Below are positions 1 to 8,397 of a stretch of 64,000 nucleotides of DNA, in pieces. A program made the translations under genes and the position numbers. Each line of letters begins with the position of its first letter. Position 1 is the first letter of the stretch. Source of the stretch: Actinomadura syzygii (GTDB taxonomy: Bacteria > Actinomycetota > Actinomycetes > Streptosporangiales > Streptosporangiaceae). The stretch lies in NCBI RefSeq assembly GCF_008085905.1, contig NZ_VSFF01000006.1, forward strand, positions 372,001 through 436,000, given 5' to 3'. The notes under the pieces are model-generated. The model was not told the DNA's origin and did no database searches. It saw nothing but the letters and a program-made list of their open reading frames with translations.

Positions 1-838
1 CGAACCGGCGGCCTTCGCGGTTGACCGCGATGGCGCCCTTGTAGACGGCGAGGATTCCGGTGCCGTCCTCGTCCGGATGCTCGACGTGGAAATGGCCGTA
101 AGTGCCCTTGATATAGGGGGTGTCGCGCAGGCCCGCGCCCAGGGCCATGGCCATTTTCAGGCCATCGCCCTGATTGCCCGCGCCGCCTTGGCGGAGCGCG
201 TGCTCCATCTGCGGCGCGAAGGTGGCGAGCAGTTCCGGGTTCATGGAGAAGCCGCCGGTGGCGAGGACGACGGCGTCCGCGCGCACCTCGCGTCCGTCCG
301 CCAAACGGACGCCGGTCACCCGCGAGCCGTCGCGCAGCAGCCGGTCCGCCGGAGCGTCGAACATGATCCGCGCGCCGCGCTCACCGGCTGCCCTGAGCAG
401 CAGTTCCAGCATTCGGGTGGTGTCGGTGGGGTGGCTGCGCGGCGCCGACTGCCCGGACGCGGCGTGGATCTCGCCGTACCGGACGCCGTGCCCCTTCAAC
501 CAGCGGTACGTCGCGAGCTGATGCTCGCAGTACAGGTCGACCAGCGCCGGGTCGTTGCGGTTCTTGCCGACGTCGAGCAGATCCTTGCGGAGCAGGTCGA
601 CGGAATCGGCGATGCCCTGCTCGACCTGCTCGTCCGTCCCGGAAAAGGCGGAAAGCCCGGCGGACTTCACGGTGGAGCCGCCGATCTCGCCGGTCTTCTC
701 CAGCAGCAGGGCATATTGCCCGGCCTCGGCGGCGGCGAGCAGCGCGGCGCATCCCGCGAGCCCGGCGCCCAGCACCAGGACGCCCACGCGCTCGGGCAGC
801 TCGGTCTCGACCGGCAGGCCGCCGGGGGCGGAACTCAC
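1..838 (-). CDS. FAD-dependent oxidoreductase, fumarate reductase/3-ketosteroid dehydrogenase type (3' end outside window)
   Basis: Only the N-terminal 279 codons lie in the window; the gene runs off the left edge. The GTG start at 838 overlaps the TGA of the preceding gene by four bases, so the two are translationally coupled. The Rossmann FAD motif GAGLAG is at residues 24-29, the ribose-binding Glu at 47, and GGST at 53-56; ATGGF follows in the middle. This layout is typical of the FAD_binding_2 family (fumarate reductase, 3-ketosteroid delta-1-dehydrogenase, urocanate reductase). A redox step on a ring or enoate substrate is likely, but the catalytic cap domain is not visible and the substrate cannot be assigned. 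It belongs to the operon starting at 1794, whose promoter carries the shared palindrome. Confidence 0.88.
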   Translation of the reverse strand, partial: MSSAPGGLPVETELPERVGVLVLGAGLAGCAALLAAAEAGQYALLLEKTGEIGGSTVKSAGLSAFSGTDEQVEQGIADSVDLLRKDLLDVGKNRNDPALVDLYCEHQLATYRWLKGHGVRYGEIHAASGQSAPRSHPTDTTRMLELLLRAAGERGARIMFDAPADRLLRDGSRVTGVRLADGREVRADAVVLATGGFSMNPELLATFAPQMEHALRQGGAGNQGDGLKMAMALGAGLRDTPYIKGTYGHFHVEHPDEDGTGILAVYKGAIAVNREGRRF

Positions 839-1794
839 CCGAAGCTCCCGAACTCGCGGTCGAGCGCGCTCTCGGCGGCGCTGAATCTCGGCAGGTTGAA
901 GAGGTTCTGCCGTTGCGTCCAGTCGGCCATCCGTCCGGCGCGGGACGCGGTCTCCCCGTGTTCCCGCAGGTGCGCGAGCGCCTCACGGCCCGCGAAGTGC
1001 ATCGAGCGCATCAGGTAGTTGGCGAAGAGCACGATCCCGAAGCCGAGTTCCGCGTATTCCGGGACCGTGAGCTGCGGGGTCTTGCCGCCCTCGACGACGT
1101 TGACGACCAGCGGGATCCCGGCCAGCTCGCGTCCGACGAGGGCCAGCTCGTCCACCGTCCGCGGCGCCTCGACGAACAGCACGTCGGCCCCGGCCTCGGC
1201 GTAGGCCCGGCCCCGCTCGATCGCCTCGTCGATCCCGTGGACGGAGCGGGCGTCGGTGCGGGCGATGATCACGAGCTGGTCGTCGGTCCGCGCCTCGCAG
1301 GCCGCTGCGATCTTGGTCTGCATGTGCCCCGCCGGGATCAGCGCGTGCGAGTCGAAATGCCCGCACCGCTTCGGCATCTCCTGGTCCTCGAGCTGGAGGC
1401 CCGCGACACCGGCGCGCTCCAACAGCCGGACGGTCCGCATCGCGGCGAGCGGCCCGCCGTAGCCGGTGTCGGCGTCGCAGACCAGCGGGACGCGGGTCGC
1501 CTCGGCGAGCCGTCCGGCGTGCTCGACCACCTCGGCCTGGGAGATCAGCCCGATGTCGGGCAGGCCGTAGCCCGCGTTGACGAGCCCGGCGCCGGTCGCG
1601 TACGCGGCGGCGAAGCCCGCCTCCTCCACGAGCCGGGCGCCGAGCGCGTCGGTCACGCCCGGCAGCACCAGCGGAGCCCCGCCGGAGGTGAGCGCGGAGC
1701 GCAGCGCGACCCGCTTGTCGTGGGCGCTCGGACCGGGCCCGACGCCGGTCAGCGACGCGAGCAGGCCCGGCTCCCAGGGCGGGGTGTGCGGCAC
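835..1794 (-). CDS. Isocitrate lyase/PEP mutase family protein
   Basis: This 319-residue protein has the family's active-site features: DADTGYGG (107-114, metal-binding Asp pair), LQLEDQ (134-139) and the catalytic loop KRCGH (142-146), where Cys144 is the general acid in true C-C lyases. Family members include 2-methylisocitrate lyase, oxaloacetate decarboxylase and carboxyvinyl-carboxyphosphonate mutase. The intact Cys favours a lyase, perhaps of a 2-hydroxy acid produced downstream of ring cleavage; that is inference. The GTG start at 1794 has GGAGGA six bases upstream. An in-phase ATG is not available nearby. The gene is divergent from the ring-cleavage operon and couples into the FAD oxidoreductase at 838. 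Confidence 0.9.
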   Translation of the reverse strand: MPHTPPWEPGLLASLTGVGPGPSAHDKRVALRSALTSGGAPLVLPGVTDALGARLVEEAGFAAAYATGAGLVNAGYGLPDIGLISQAEVVEHAGRLAEATRVPLVCDADTGYGGPLAAMRTVRLLERAGVAGLQLEDQEMPKRCGHFDSHALIPAGHMQTKIAAACEARTDDQLVIIARTDARSVHGIDEAIERGRAYAEAGADVLFVEAPRTVDELALVGRELAGIPLVVNVVEGGKTPQLTVPEYAELGFGIVLFANYLMRSMHFAGREALAHLREHGETASRAGRMADWTQRQNLFNLPRFSAAESALDREFGSFG

Positions 1795-1807
1795 GACGAC
1801 TCCTCCA

Positions 1808-1823
1808 TGTAGTGATTACTACA
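1808..1823. promoter_or_regulatory. Shared palindromic operator, site 1
   Basis: TGTAGTGATTACTACA is a near-perfect 16-bp palindrome immediately upstream of the Shine-Dalgarno of the lyase-family gene. It belongs to the six-copy family whose consensus is TGTAGYGATCRCTACA. The position would block transcription or initiation of the leftward operon. The likely binder is one of the TetR proteins at 16851-18112. Confidence 0.75.
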
Positions 1824-1919
1824 GAGCTTAACCGTGACAGCAGTCACCGCCGCAACGCAACCCCGGAGGAGAGCGTCCGTCTTCAGCTCACAATTTACGT
1901 CGGAGCCTCTTGCCTTCCC

Positions 1920-1935
1920 TGGAGCGATCGCTCTA
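1920..1935. promoter_or_regulatory. Shared palindromic operator, site 2
   Basis: TGGAGCGATCGCTCTA contains the 12-bp perfect palindrome GAGCGATCGCTC and matches the left half of the family well. Its start lies 23 bp from site 3, about two helical turns, which suggests paired binding in front of the rightward operon. Confidence 0.6.
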
Positions 1936-1942
1936 CGGTCCA

Positions 1943-1958
1943 TGTAGTGACTATTACA
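1943..1958. promoter_or_regulatory. Shared palindromic operator, site 3
   Basis: TGTAGTGACTATTACA has a perfect left half (TGTAGTGA) and an imperfect right half. It lies 82 bases before the ATG of the first ring-hydroxylase gene, where the operon's promoter is expected. The copy at 1808-1823 serves the opposite direction. Confidence 0.65.
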
Positions 1959-2040
1959 GAGATGCCGGTCACCTGGTGACCGTCCGCCCTGACCATGCCG
2001 ACCACGCCGACCACCCCGACCACCGAAGGAACTGACGCCG

Positions 2041-3216
2041 ATGACCGTCCTGGACGAGATCCGCCGGTTGGAGCCGGAGTTTCGCGCCGAGGAGGACCTG
2101 TCGGCCGAGCAGCGCTCGCTGACCGGCCGGGCCTTCACGTTCATGCAGGAGTCCGGCCTGATGCGCGGCCTCCAGCCGAAGCGCTGGGGCGGCGCCGAGC
2201 TGTCGCTGCGCGAGCACCTCACCGCCGTCTACGAGCTCGGCCGGATCGCGCCGTCGGCGGGCTGGGTGGCCGGGGTCATGGGCTCGCACCCGTGGCAGCT
2301 CGCGCTGTTCCCCGCGGAGACGCAGGCCGAGATCTGGGAGTCCGACCCGGACTGGAACGCCTCCTCGTCCTACGCCCCGACCGGGAAGATCGAGCCGGTC
2401 GACGGCGGCTACCGGGTGTCGGGACGCTGGTCGTTCTCGTCCGGCTGCGACCACGCGCAGGGCGTGATCCTCGGCGGCTTCGCCGGGAAGATCGAGGCGG
2501 CGCCGGGCGTTGAGGTGCCGAACTACGGGTCCGCGCTGCTGCACCGCGACCAGTACGAGATCGAGGACACCTGGCACGTCCGCGGCTCGCGCGGCACGGG
2601 CAGCAAGGACATCGTCGTCGCGGACGCGTTCATCCCGGCGCGGCGCTTCCTGTCCAGCCCGCTGTACGAGTACAACCCGGACCGTCCCGCGCCCGGCATG
2701 GAGACGAACCCGTCCGCGCTCTACAAGTTGCCGTGGGCGGTGATGTTCAACCTCGTCCTCGTCGCGCCGATGCTCGGGCTCGGACGCCGCGTCCTGGACG
2801 ACTGGACGTCCGACACCAGCGTCCGCAAGGCGAACTGGGGCGGCACCTACGCCGACGACCCGCTGATGCAGATGCACCTGGCCGAGGCCGAGTGGGTGCA
2901 CGACGCGGCCGTCATGAAGATGTACGACGCGATCGACACGATCACCGAGGCCGCCGAGGCGGGCGTGCACCTCGACAAGCGGCAGCGGGCGCGGCTGCGC
3001 TGGAACGTCACCAAGAGCTGCCAGGAGGTCGGGTTCGCGATCAACAAGCTGATGCGGGTCGCGTCCGGCCGGACGGTCTTCGTGGACCACCCCCTCCACC
3101 GCGTCTACCAGGACGTGATCGCCGAGCTCGGGCACGCGTTCCTCGTCTCCGACGGCGTCGGCCGGTACTACGGCGCCGCGCTTCTCGACTCGTCCGCTCC
3201 GGAGGTCATGCTGTGA
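2041..3216 (+). CDS. Flavin-dependent aromatic-ring hydroxylase, oxygenase component (HsaA-like), copy 1
   Basis: A 391-residue protein of the acyl-CoA-dehydrogenase-fold, two-component monooxygenase group to which HsaA (3-HSA hydroxylase) belongs. Recognisable segments are LQPKRWGG near residue 45, SAGWVAGVMGSHPW, the flavin-loop region SYAPTGKIEP, and GRWSFSSGCDHA, followed by RGTGSKDIV and a C-terminal helical bundle. Such enzymes use reduced FMN/FAD supplied by a separate reductase to hydroxylate a phenol to a catechol. No reductase is adjacent; the candidate partner is at 18226. The ATG has AAGGAA nine bases upstream. This is the first gene of an operon in which every following gene overlaps by four bases. 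Confidence 0.88.
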   Translation: MTVLDEIRRLEPEFRAEEDLSAEQRSLTGRAFTFMQESGLMRGLQPKRWGGAELSLREHLTAVYELGRIAPSAGWVAGVMGSHPWQLALFPAETQAEIWESDPDWNASSSYAPTGKIEPVDGGYRVSGRWSFSSGCDHAQGVILGGFAGKIEAAPGVEVPNYGSALLHRDQYEIEDTWHVRGSRGTGSKDIVVADAFIPARRFLSSPLYEYNPDRPAPGMETNPSALYKLPWAVMFNLVLVAPMLGLGRRVLDDWTSDTSVRKANWGGTYADDPLMQMHLAEAEWVHDAAVMKMYDAIDTITEAAEAGVHLDKRQRARLRWNVTKSCQEVGFAINKLMRVASGRTVFVDHPLHRVYQDVIAELGHAFLVSDGVGRYYGAALLDSSAPEVML

Positions 3217-4130
3217 TTTCGCAACTCGCTTACCTGGGGATCGCGTCCCCGAAGGCCGAGGAGTGGCGCGACTACGCCACCCGGCTGCTCGGCGCGGTCC
3301 TCGCCGAGGACGGGTCGGACGGCGCCGTCCGGGTCAAGGTCGACGACCGGGGCTACCGCATCGCCGTCCACCCGGCGGAGCGGGACGAGCTTCGCTACGT
3401 CGGCTGGGACTGCGGCAACGAGACCGTCCTGCGGTCGTACGTCGCGGAGCTGCGCGGCAAGGGCGTGGACGTGCGCGACGGCGCCGCGGACGAGCTGAAA
3501 GAACGGCAAGTCGCGGAGCTGTACTGGTTCACCGACCCGTTCGGAAACCGGCATGAGCTGGTCTGGGGCCAGTACTCGAACCCGAACTCGTTCTTTCCGG
3601 GACGTCCCATGCGGGGCCGCTTCGTCACCGGCGACCTCGGGCTCGGGCATATCGTCCTCATCGTCCCGAATCTGGACGAGGCCAACGCCTTCTACGCGGA
3701 CACGCTGGGCTTCCGCCTGTCCGACCGGGTGAAGAGCGACATCTTCAACCTGCGCTTCTACCACTGCAACGGCCGCCACCACTCGCTGGCCGTCGCGGAG
3801 ATCCCCGGCATGACCGGGATCAACCACCTGATGCTGGAGGTCGAGTCGTTCGACGACCTCGGCGCGGCGATCGACCTGTTCACGGCCGACCCGGAGCGGG
3901 AGATCCTGCTGTCCCTCGGCCGGCACACCAACGACCTGATGACGTCGATCTACGTGCAGACGCCGTCCTCGATGCAGATCGAGTACGGGCACGGCGGGAT
4001 CACGGTGGACGACCTGACCTGGGTCGCGGGCACGCACGACCTGCCGTCCATCTGGGGCCACCACCGCTCCCAGGCGTACCTGGACGGCCCGCCCGGAATT
4101 TTCCGGACTATCCCCGAGGCGGGCGAATGA
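3213..4130 (+). CDS. Extradiol ring-cleavage dioxygenase (HsaC/BphC-like)
   Basis: A type I two-domain vicinal-oxygen-chelate dioxygenase of 305 residues, close to the usual length. The C-terminal domain shows the Fe(II) ligands His146 (LGHIVLIV), His205 (NHLMLEV) and Glu257 (MQIEYGH). Active-site residues His190, His238 and Tyr247 also align with BphC positions. It should open a catechol meta to the hydroxyls, giving a 2-hydroxy-6-oxo-dienoate. The GTG start overlaps the upstream TGA and has GGAGG seven bases before it. It is the only ring-cleavage enzyme in an operon with two hydroxylases and two hydrolases. The natural substrate is unknown; homology alone does not prove a steroid. Confidence 0.92.
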   Translation: MISQLAYLGIASPKAEEWRDYATRLLGAVLAEDGSDGAVRVKVDDRGYRIAVHPAERDELRYVGWDCGNETVLRSYVAELRGKGVDVRDGAADELKERQVAELYWFTDPFGNRHELVWGQYSNPNSFFPGRPMRGRFVTGDLGLGHIVLIVPNLDEANAFYADTLGFRLSDRVKSDIFNLRFYHCNGRHHSLAVAEIPGMTGINHLMLEVESFDDLGAAIDLFTADPEREILLSLGRHTNDLMTSIYVQTPSSMQIEYGHGGITVDDLTWVAGTHDLPSIWGHHRSQAYLDGPPGIFRTIPEAGE

Positions 4131-4975
4131 GCGCCGCGATCCGGGCCGAGGACGTCGCGATCGGCGGCGGCCGCCACCTGCGCGTCAACCAGACGGGCAC
4201 GCCGGGCGCGCCCGCGCTGCTCTTCCTGCACGGTTCCGGGCCGGGTGTGACGGCCGCGTCGAACTGGCGGGAGGTCATCGAGGGGCTCGGCGACACTTTC
4301 CACTGCATCGCGCCCGACATCCTCGGCTTCGGCGACTCCAGTTATCCGGACCCGCAGCCGAAGGGCTTCAAGGCGCAGGCCGAGGTCCGCATCGACGCGC
4401 TTTTCCAGCTCGTGGACGCGCTGGGCCTGGAGAAGGTCGTCCTCGTCGGAAACTCGATGGGCGGGATGTACTCGCTGCGCATGGCGCAGCTCCGTCCCGA
4501 ACTGATCGAGGGGATCATCCTGATGGGCTCGGGCGGCATGCCCGGCCTGGAGCCGACCCCCGAACTGATCAAGCTGATCACGTACTTCGACGACCCGACC
4601 GTCGAAGCGATGGCGGATCTGCTGATCCAGTTCGTCCATGACAAGGGCGCGTTCGGCGACACGGTGGAAAAGGTCGCCGCCGAGCGGATGCCGATCGTCC
4701 GGCGGCCGTGGATCGAGGCGGGGCACCGGGCGATGTTCGGCCCCGAGATGCTCAGCTTCACGCCGGACGACCTAGCGAAGATCGACTTTCCAACACTCGT
4801 GGTGCACGGCCGCCAGGACGTGATCGTCCCGCTGGAGTGCAGCTACTACCTGGCCGAACACCTGCCGCAGGCGGATCTCTACGTGATCAACGAGTGCGGG
4901 CACTGGACGCAGATCGAGCAGGCCGCGCGCTTCCAGGCGATCGTGCGGACCTTCCTCGGAGGACGGGACGAATGA
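4127..4975 (+). CDS. Meta-cleavage product hydrolase (HsaD/MhpC-like), copy 1
   Basis: A 282-residue alpha/beta hydrolase of the C-C bond hydrolase family. The oxyanion segment LHGSGPG is near residue 34. The triad is Ser110 (GNSMGG), Asp231 (GRQDVIVP) and His259 (CGHWTQIE), with the Trp after His typical of MhpC, BphD and HsaD. It should cleave the ring-opened dienoate to a 2-hydroxydienoate and an acid. The ATG start overlaps the dioxygenase stop (ATGA). Its position right after the dioxygenase suggests it handles that enzyme's product. Confidence 0.9.
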   Translation: MSAAIRAEDVAIGGGRHLRVNQTGTPGAPALLFLHGSGPGVTAASNWREVIEGLGDTFHCIAPDILGFGDSSYPDPQPKGFKAQAEVRIDALFQLVDALGLEKVVLVGNSMGGMYSLRMAQLRPELIEGIILMGSGGMPGLEPTPELIKLITYFDDPTVEAMADLLIQFVHDKGAFGDTVEKVAAERMPIVRRPWIEAGHRAMFGPEMLSFTPDDLAKIDFPTLVVHGRQDVIVPLECSYYLAEHLPQADLYVINECGHWTQIEQAARFQAIVRTFLGGRDE

Positions 4976-6147
4976 GCATGATCGACAAGGCGCGGACGGC
5001 CGCGCCGGCGCTCGCGGCGGCCGACGCCGCAAGCGCTGAGCAGGGAAAACTCACCGTGGAGGCGGTCGAGGCGCTCGACTCGACGGGCGTGCTCCGCGCG
5101 CTCCAGCCCGCCCGGTGGGGCGGCCGGGAGGTCCATCTCGCCGAGTACGCCGAGACGGTGATCGAGATCGGACGGGCGTCGGCGTCCGCCGGGTGGGTGG
5201 CGTCCGTCGTGGGCGTCCACCCGTGGCAGATCGCGTTGTTTCCGGAGGAGACGCAGAAGGAGATCTGGGGCGCGGACCCGGCACGGCGGATCGCCTCGTC
5301 CTACACGCCGACCGGGAAAATCGAGAAAGTCCCCGGCGGGTACCAGGTGTCGGGCCGCTGGTCGTTCTCGTCCGGCAGCGGGATCTGCTCCGGCGTCATC
5401 CTCGGCGGCATCGCCGGACGGCGCGACCTGAACGGCGTCGAGTACCCGGACTTCACGTCCGTGATCCTCGACGAGGGCGACTACCGCATCGAGGAGACCT
5501 GGAACGTCGCGGGCCTGCGCGGCACCGGCTCCAACGACATCGTTGTGGACGGCGTGTTCGTCCCCGAGCACCGCGGCCAGTCGCACGTGTTCTACACGCA
5601 CGGGCTCGGCACGCCCCTGCCCGGCCAGGAGTTGAACGACGGCCCGCTGTACCGGACGCCCTGGGCCGTCACGTTCAACCTGATCATCGCGGCGGGCGCG
5701 CTGGGCGCGTGCCTCGGCTTCTACGACCAGTGGGTCAGCGAGACGCGCGGCCGCCGGACCAATTACGGGCAGCTTCTCCGCGAGGAGGTCACCGTCCAGA
5801 ACCAGGTCGCGGAGGCGGCCTGGCAGTTGGACGCGGCCGTCCTCAAGGTGCGACGCACCGCCGACGAACTGATGGAACACGCCGAACGCCACGAAATCCC
5901 ATCGTTGGAGCAGCGCGCCTTCTGGCGCTGGGACGTGGCCCGCTCAGCGAACGCCGCGCTCGACACCGTCCAAGCGCTGATGCGGGTGTCGTCTGGGCGT
6001 TCGGCCTTCATCGACCACCCGCTCCAGGCGAAGTTCCAGGACGCGGTCGCCGCCGGAAGCCACGCCTTCCTCTTCGGCGACCCCCTCGCCAAGGCGTGGG
6101 GCGGACGCCACCTGGGCGCCGAGAAGCCCGCAGAGGTGCACCTGTGA
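4972..6147 (+). CDS. Flavin-dependent aromatic-ring hydroxylase, oxygenase component (HsaA-like), copy 2
   Basis: A second 391-residue acyl-CoA-dehydrogenase-fold monooxygenase. It shares with copy 1 the segments LQPARWGG, SAGWVASVVGVHPW, TPTGKIEKV, GRWSFSSGSG and RGTGSNDIV. The two clearly descend from one ancestor, but the substrate-facing stretch after GRWSFSSG and the C-terminus differ, which argues for a different substrate or step. ATG 4972 overlaps the hydrolase stop and has GGAGGA eight bases upstream; ATG 4978 is an in-frame alternative. It also needs a reduced-flavin donor. Confidence 0.88.
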   Translation: MSMIDKARTAAPALAAADAASAEQGKLTVEAVEALDSTGVLRALQPARWGGREVHLAEYAETVIEIGRASASAGWVASVVGVHPWQIALFPEETQKEIWGADPARRIASSYTPTGKIEKVPGGYQVSGRWSFSSGSGICSGVILGGIAGRRDLNGVEYPDFTSVILDEGDYRIEETWNVAGLRGTGSNDIVVDGVFVPEHRGQSHVFYTHGLGTPLPGQELNDGPLYRTPWAVTFNLIIAAGALGACLGFYDQWVSETRGRRTNYGQLLREEVTVQNQVAEAAWQLDAAVLKVRRTADELMEHAERHEIPSLEQRAFWRWDVARSANAALDTVQALMRVSSGRSAFIDHPLQAKFQDAVAAGSHAFLFGDPLAKAWGGRHLGAEKPAEVHL

Positions 6148-7004
6148 CCTCCCCGATCACCTCCTCCGATATCGCGGTCAGCGTCGGCGGAGACAAACTG
6201 ACGTTCCGCCTCCACGAGTCCGGCACCCGCGCCACGGAAGCCGTGCTTTTCCTGCACGGCTCCGGCCCCGGCGCGACGGGCCTGTCGAACTGGGAACGCA
6301 TAATCGCCGACCTCGGCGACCGCTTCTGGTGCCTCGCACCGGACCAGATCGGCTTCGGCGACTCCTCCCACCCGCTCGACCCACCCCGCGGAATGGGCCC
6401 GTTCAACGAACTCCGAGCCGAAGCCCTACTGGCCCTAGTGGACGTCCTCGGCCTGAAAAAGGTCCACCTGGTCGGCAATTCCATGGGCGGCCAGTTGGCC
6501 ATCCTGATGACGCTGGCCCGCCCCGACCTGGTCGGCAAGGTGCTGCTCATGGGCAGCGGAGGCGCACCGAACATGCCGGTCAGCCCCGGCCTGACACACC
6601 TCCGCGAGTTCTACGCCTCACCGAGCGCGGAATCCCTAAAGGGCCTGCTAAGCGAGTTCGTGTACGACCTGGACCCGATGCTCGACACCGTCGACCGCGT
6701 GGTGGCCGAGCGAATGTCCTACGTGAACCGCGACGACGTCCGCCGGTCGCACGAGGCATCCTTCGACCCGAACGGCACCCGCCGCTTCTTCACCCGCGAA
6801 GAACTGGCGACCATCACCCACGACGTCCTATGCGTCCACGGCCGAGACGACCGCATCATCCCAGTAGACGCAAGCCGCTACCTCGCCGCCGCACTCCCAA
6901 AGGCGAACCTCTACGTGATCGCCCAATGCGGCCACTGGACCCAAATAGAACACCCCGAAAAATTCGAGAACCTCCTACTAAACCTCCTCAACAACCAGAT
7001 CTAA
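6144..7004 (+). CDS. Meta-cleavage product hydrolase (HsaD/MhpC-like), copy 2
   Basis: A 286-residue alpha/beta hydrolase with LHGSGPGATG near residue 37, nucleophile Ser113 (GNSMGG), Asp236 (GRDDRIIP) and His264 (CGHWTQIE). It parallels copy 1 throughout. The GTG start overlaps the preceding TGA. The last third of the gene uses noticeably more A- and T-ending codons (for example cta, caa, ata) than its neighbours, so the 3' end is less GC-rich. It is the last gene of the operon, and the convergent toxin gene begins eight bases after its stop with no hairpin between them. Confidence 0.88.
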   Translation: MTSPITSSDIAVSVGGDKLTFRLHESGTRATEAVLFLHGSGPGATGLSNWERIIADLGDRFWCLAPDQIGFGDSSHPLDPPRGMGPFNELRAEALLALVDVLGLKKVHLVGNSMGGQLAILMTLARPDLVGKVLLMGSGGAPNMPVSPGLTHLREFYASPSAESLKGLLSEFVYDLDPMLDTVDRVVAERMSYVNRDDVRRSHEASFDPNGTRRFFTREELATITHDVLCVHGRDDRIIPVDASRYLAAALPKANLYVIAQCGHWTQIEHPEKFENLLLNLLNNQI

Positions 7005-7012
7005 CGCTGCCA

Positions 7013-7369
7013 TCAGTGGTCGGTGTCCTTTGGGTGGCGAGGGGATGCGTAGACGATCCAGAGGGTTCGGTCGTCATCGTTGATCACATAGCGGACGCGC
7101 CCGCCGCTTGTGACTTCGTACTCCCACTGCTCAAGGTCCCGACCGTTGTGTCGGTGCGTTGCGAGATCTCCGCGGAGTCGGTGCTGTCGCTCGTGGTTCG
7201 CGCGGGATCGCGGCTCGGAACGTAAGGTCTCCAGGCAACGGCGGGTATTCGACACAGCGAGGCGGCACAGTTCTTCCCAACCTCGTACCGCCTCGCTGGT
7301 GCCGAACCTGACGTCCCATTCGCCGTCCGGCGGAGGGACGGTGACCCTGTCTCCTCGCTTGGGACTCAA
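7013..7369 (-). CDS. RelE/ParE-superfamily toxin-like protein
   Basis: A 118-residue basic protein whose C-terminal half (EYEVTSGGRVRYVIND, then LWIVYASPRHPKDTD) matches the RelE/cytotoxic translational repressor pattern. In that family a beta-sheet with Arg and aromatic residues binds the ribosome. The ATG overlaps the stop of the upstream antitoxin-like gene by four bases, the usual antitoxin-first order. Toxicity is inferred from family and arrangement only. The pair sits directly at the end of the catabolic operon, tail to tail with it. Confidence 0.72.
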   Translation of the reverse strand: MSPKRGDRVTVPPPDGEWDVRFGTSEAVRGWEELCRLAVSNTRRCLETLRSEPRSRANHERQHRLRGDLATHRHNGRDLEQWEYEVTSGGRVRYVINDDDRTLWIVYASPRHPKDTDH

Positions 7370-7833
7370 GGCGTCACCTCGACCGGGCCGAAGTCGCCAG
7401 AGGTCGGCCGCGAGGCTTCCTCGTGCTGTGTGCGGTCTGCCTTGATCCGTGCCGTGGCGCGCCAGCCGGTGATGACCTCTTGAGCGCTGCTGTCGAGATC
7501 GAGTTCGGCGGCGTCGGACAGCGCCTCGACCAGTTCCACGGTGAAGGCGCGGACCTCTTCGGTGCTCAGGTGACGGATCCAGGGGAACACGTCGGGCATG
7601 GCGAGGAGCAATGCCCGAGCGCTCGGATCATGCTTCATCAGCGCCAGGAAGATCCGTGACGCGGTAGTCAGACTCTCGTCGCGCTGCTCTTCCCGGTCGG
7701 CGGCCGTGAGGTAGAAGTCGGGAGCGTCGCGGTGTGTGACACGCAGTCGGCCGAGACGTGCGGCGCGCTCGGCTACGGACTTGGGATTACGAGACAAGTC
7801 GGAGAACGTCACTGCGTCCGCGGGAGAGCTCAT
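7366..7833 (-). CDS. Phd/YefM-like antitoxin
   Basis: A 155-residue protein. Its N-terminus (VTFSDLSRNPKSVAERA, then LGRLRVTHRDAPDFYL) resembles the Phd/YefM DNA-binding fold of actinobacterial prevent-host-death proteins. The longer C-terminus is predicted helical and would bind the toxin. No Shine-Dalgarno precedes ATG 7833. A TACGAT box ends six bases before it, so the transcript may be leaderless. It would repress its own promoter together with the toxin. Confidence 0.7.
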   Translation of the reverse strand: MSSPADAVTFSDLSRNPKSVAERAARLGRLRVTHRDAPDFYLTAADREEQRDESLTTASRIFLALMKHDPSARALLLAMPDVFPWIRHLSTEEVRAFTVELVEALSDAAELDLDSSAQEVITGWRATARIKADRTQHEEASRPTSGDFGPVEVTP

Positions 7834-7942
7834 GCCGCCATCGTACTCAGATTACGTTCTGAAGTCGACACTGCGTGACCACTGGGGTCGTCGTACTGGG
7901 TACCGCGATCGACCTGTGAGGTCTGGGGCCCAGCGGGTCCTG

Positions 7943-8368
7943 TCAGTTGCCCTCGTATCTGGAGAGGTCTTCGTTGGTGCCGACCAGGCGGAACACTTGG
8001 CCTCCTGGGGCTTGGAAGTACAGGTGCGGGTCCGGGACGTCGAGTACTTTGACGCCGAAGTCGACGATTTTCTGCCGCGTTTTCTCCACGTCCGCCGCCT
8101 TCAACTCCAGGAAGATCGCCTTCAGGAAGTCGTCATCGCTCAGGGCATCCTCCGCGGCGTAGGCCACGCCCTCGTCCACCTCCCGTCCGTCGCCGCTCCC
8201 GTAGAGGAACGCGATATAGAAATCGTCTCCCAGTCGAAAGTCGTCCTTGTCGTCGAACTCCCTGGTGAGTTCGCAGCCCAGGACGTCGCGGTAGAACTTC
8301 CGGATTCTGTCCCGTTCCGTGCGGCGCACTCGAAGCGCTGAATGGTTCCCGAAGATTACCTTTGTCAT
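7943..8368 (-). CDS. VOC (glyoxalase/bleomycin-resistance fold) family protein
   Basis: A 141-residue single-module protein, NHSALRVRRTERDRIRKFY at the start and VPDPHLYFQAPGGQVFRLV at the end, the usual beta-alpha-beta-beta-beta pattern of a small vicinal-oxygen-chelate protein. The exact role is unknown: a lyase, isomerase or ligand-binding protein are all possible. A long open frame extends upstream, but ATG 8368 follows GGAAGG and matches the domain start. It is the third gene of an SRPBCC-ArsR-VOC operon read from 9200. Confidence 0.82.
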   Translation of the reverse strand: MTKVIFGNHSALRVRRTERDRIRKFYRDVLGCELTREFDDKDDFRLGDDFYIAFLYGSGDGREVDEGVAYAAEDALSDDDFLKAIFLELKAADVEKTRQKIVDFGVKVLDVPDPHLYFQAPGGQVFRLVGTNEDLSRYEGN

Positions 8369-8397
8369 GACCTTCCGATCTCCTGTATGCGGCGGGC

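Noticed and set aside
1-7004. Calling this a cholesterol (hsa/kstD) cluster
   Set aside because: Only HsaA/C/D-type and a KstD-like FAD family are present. No KshA, Mce4, KstR or side-chain genes are seen, and the families also act on other aromatics.
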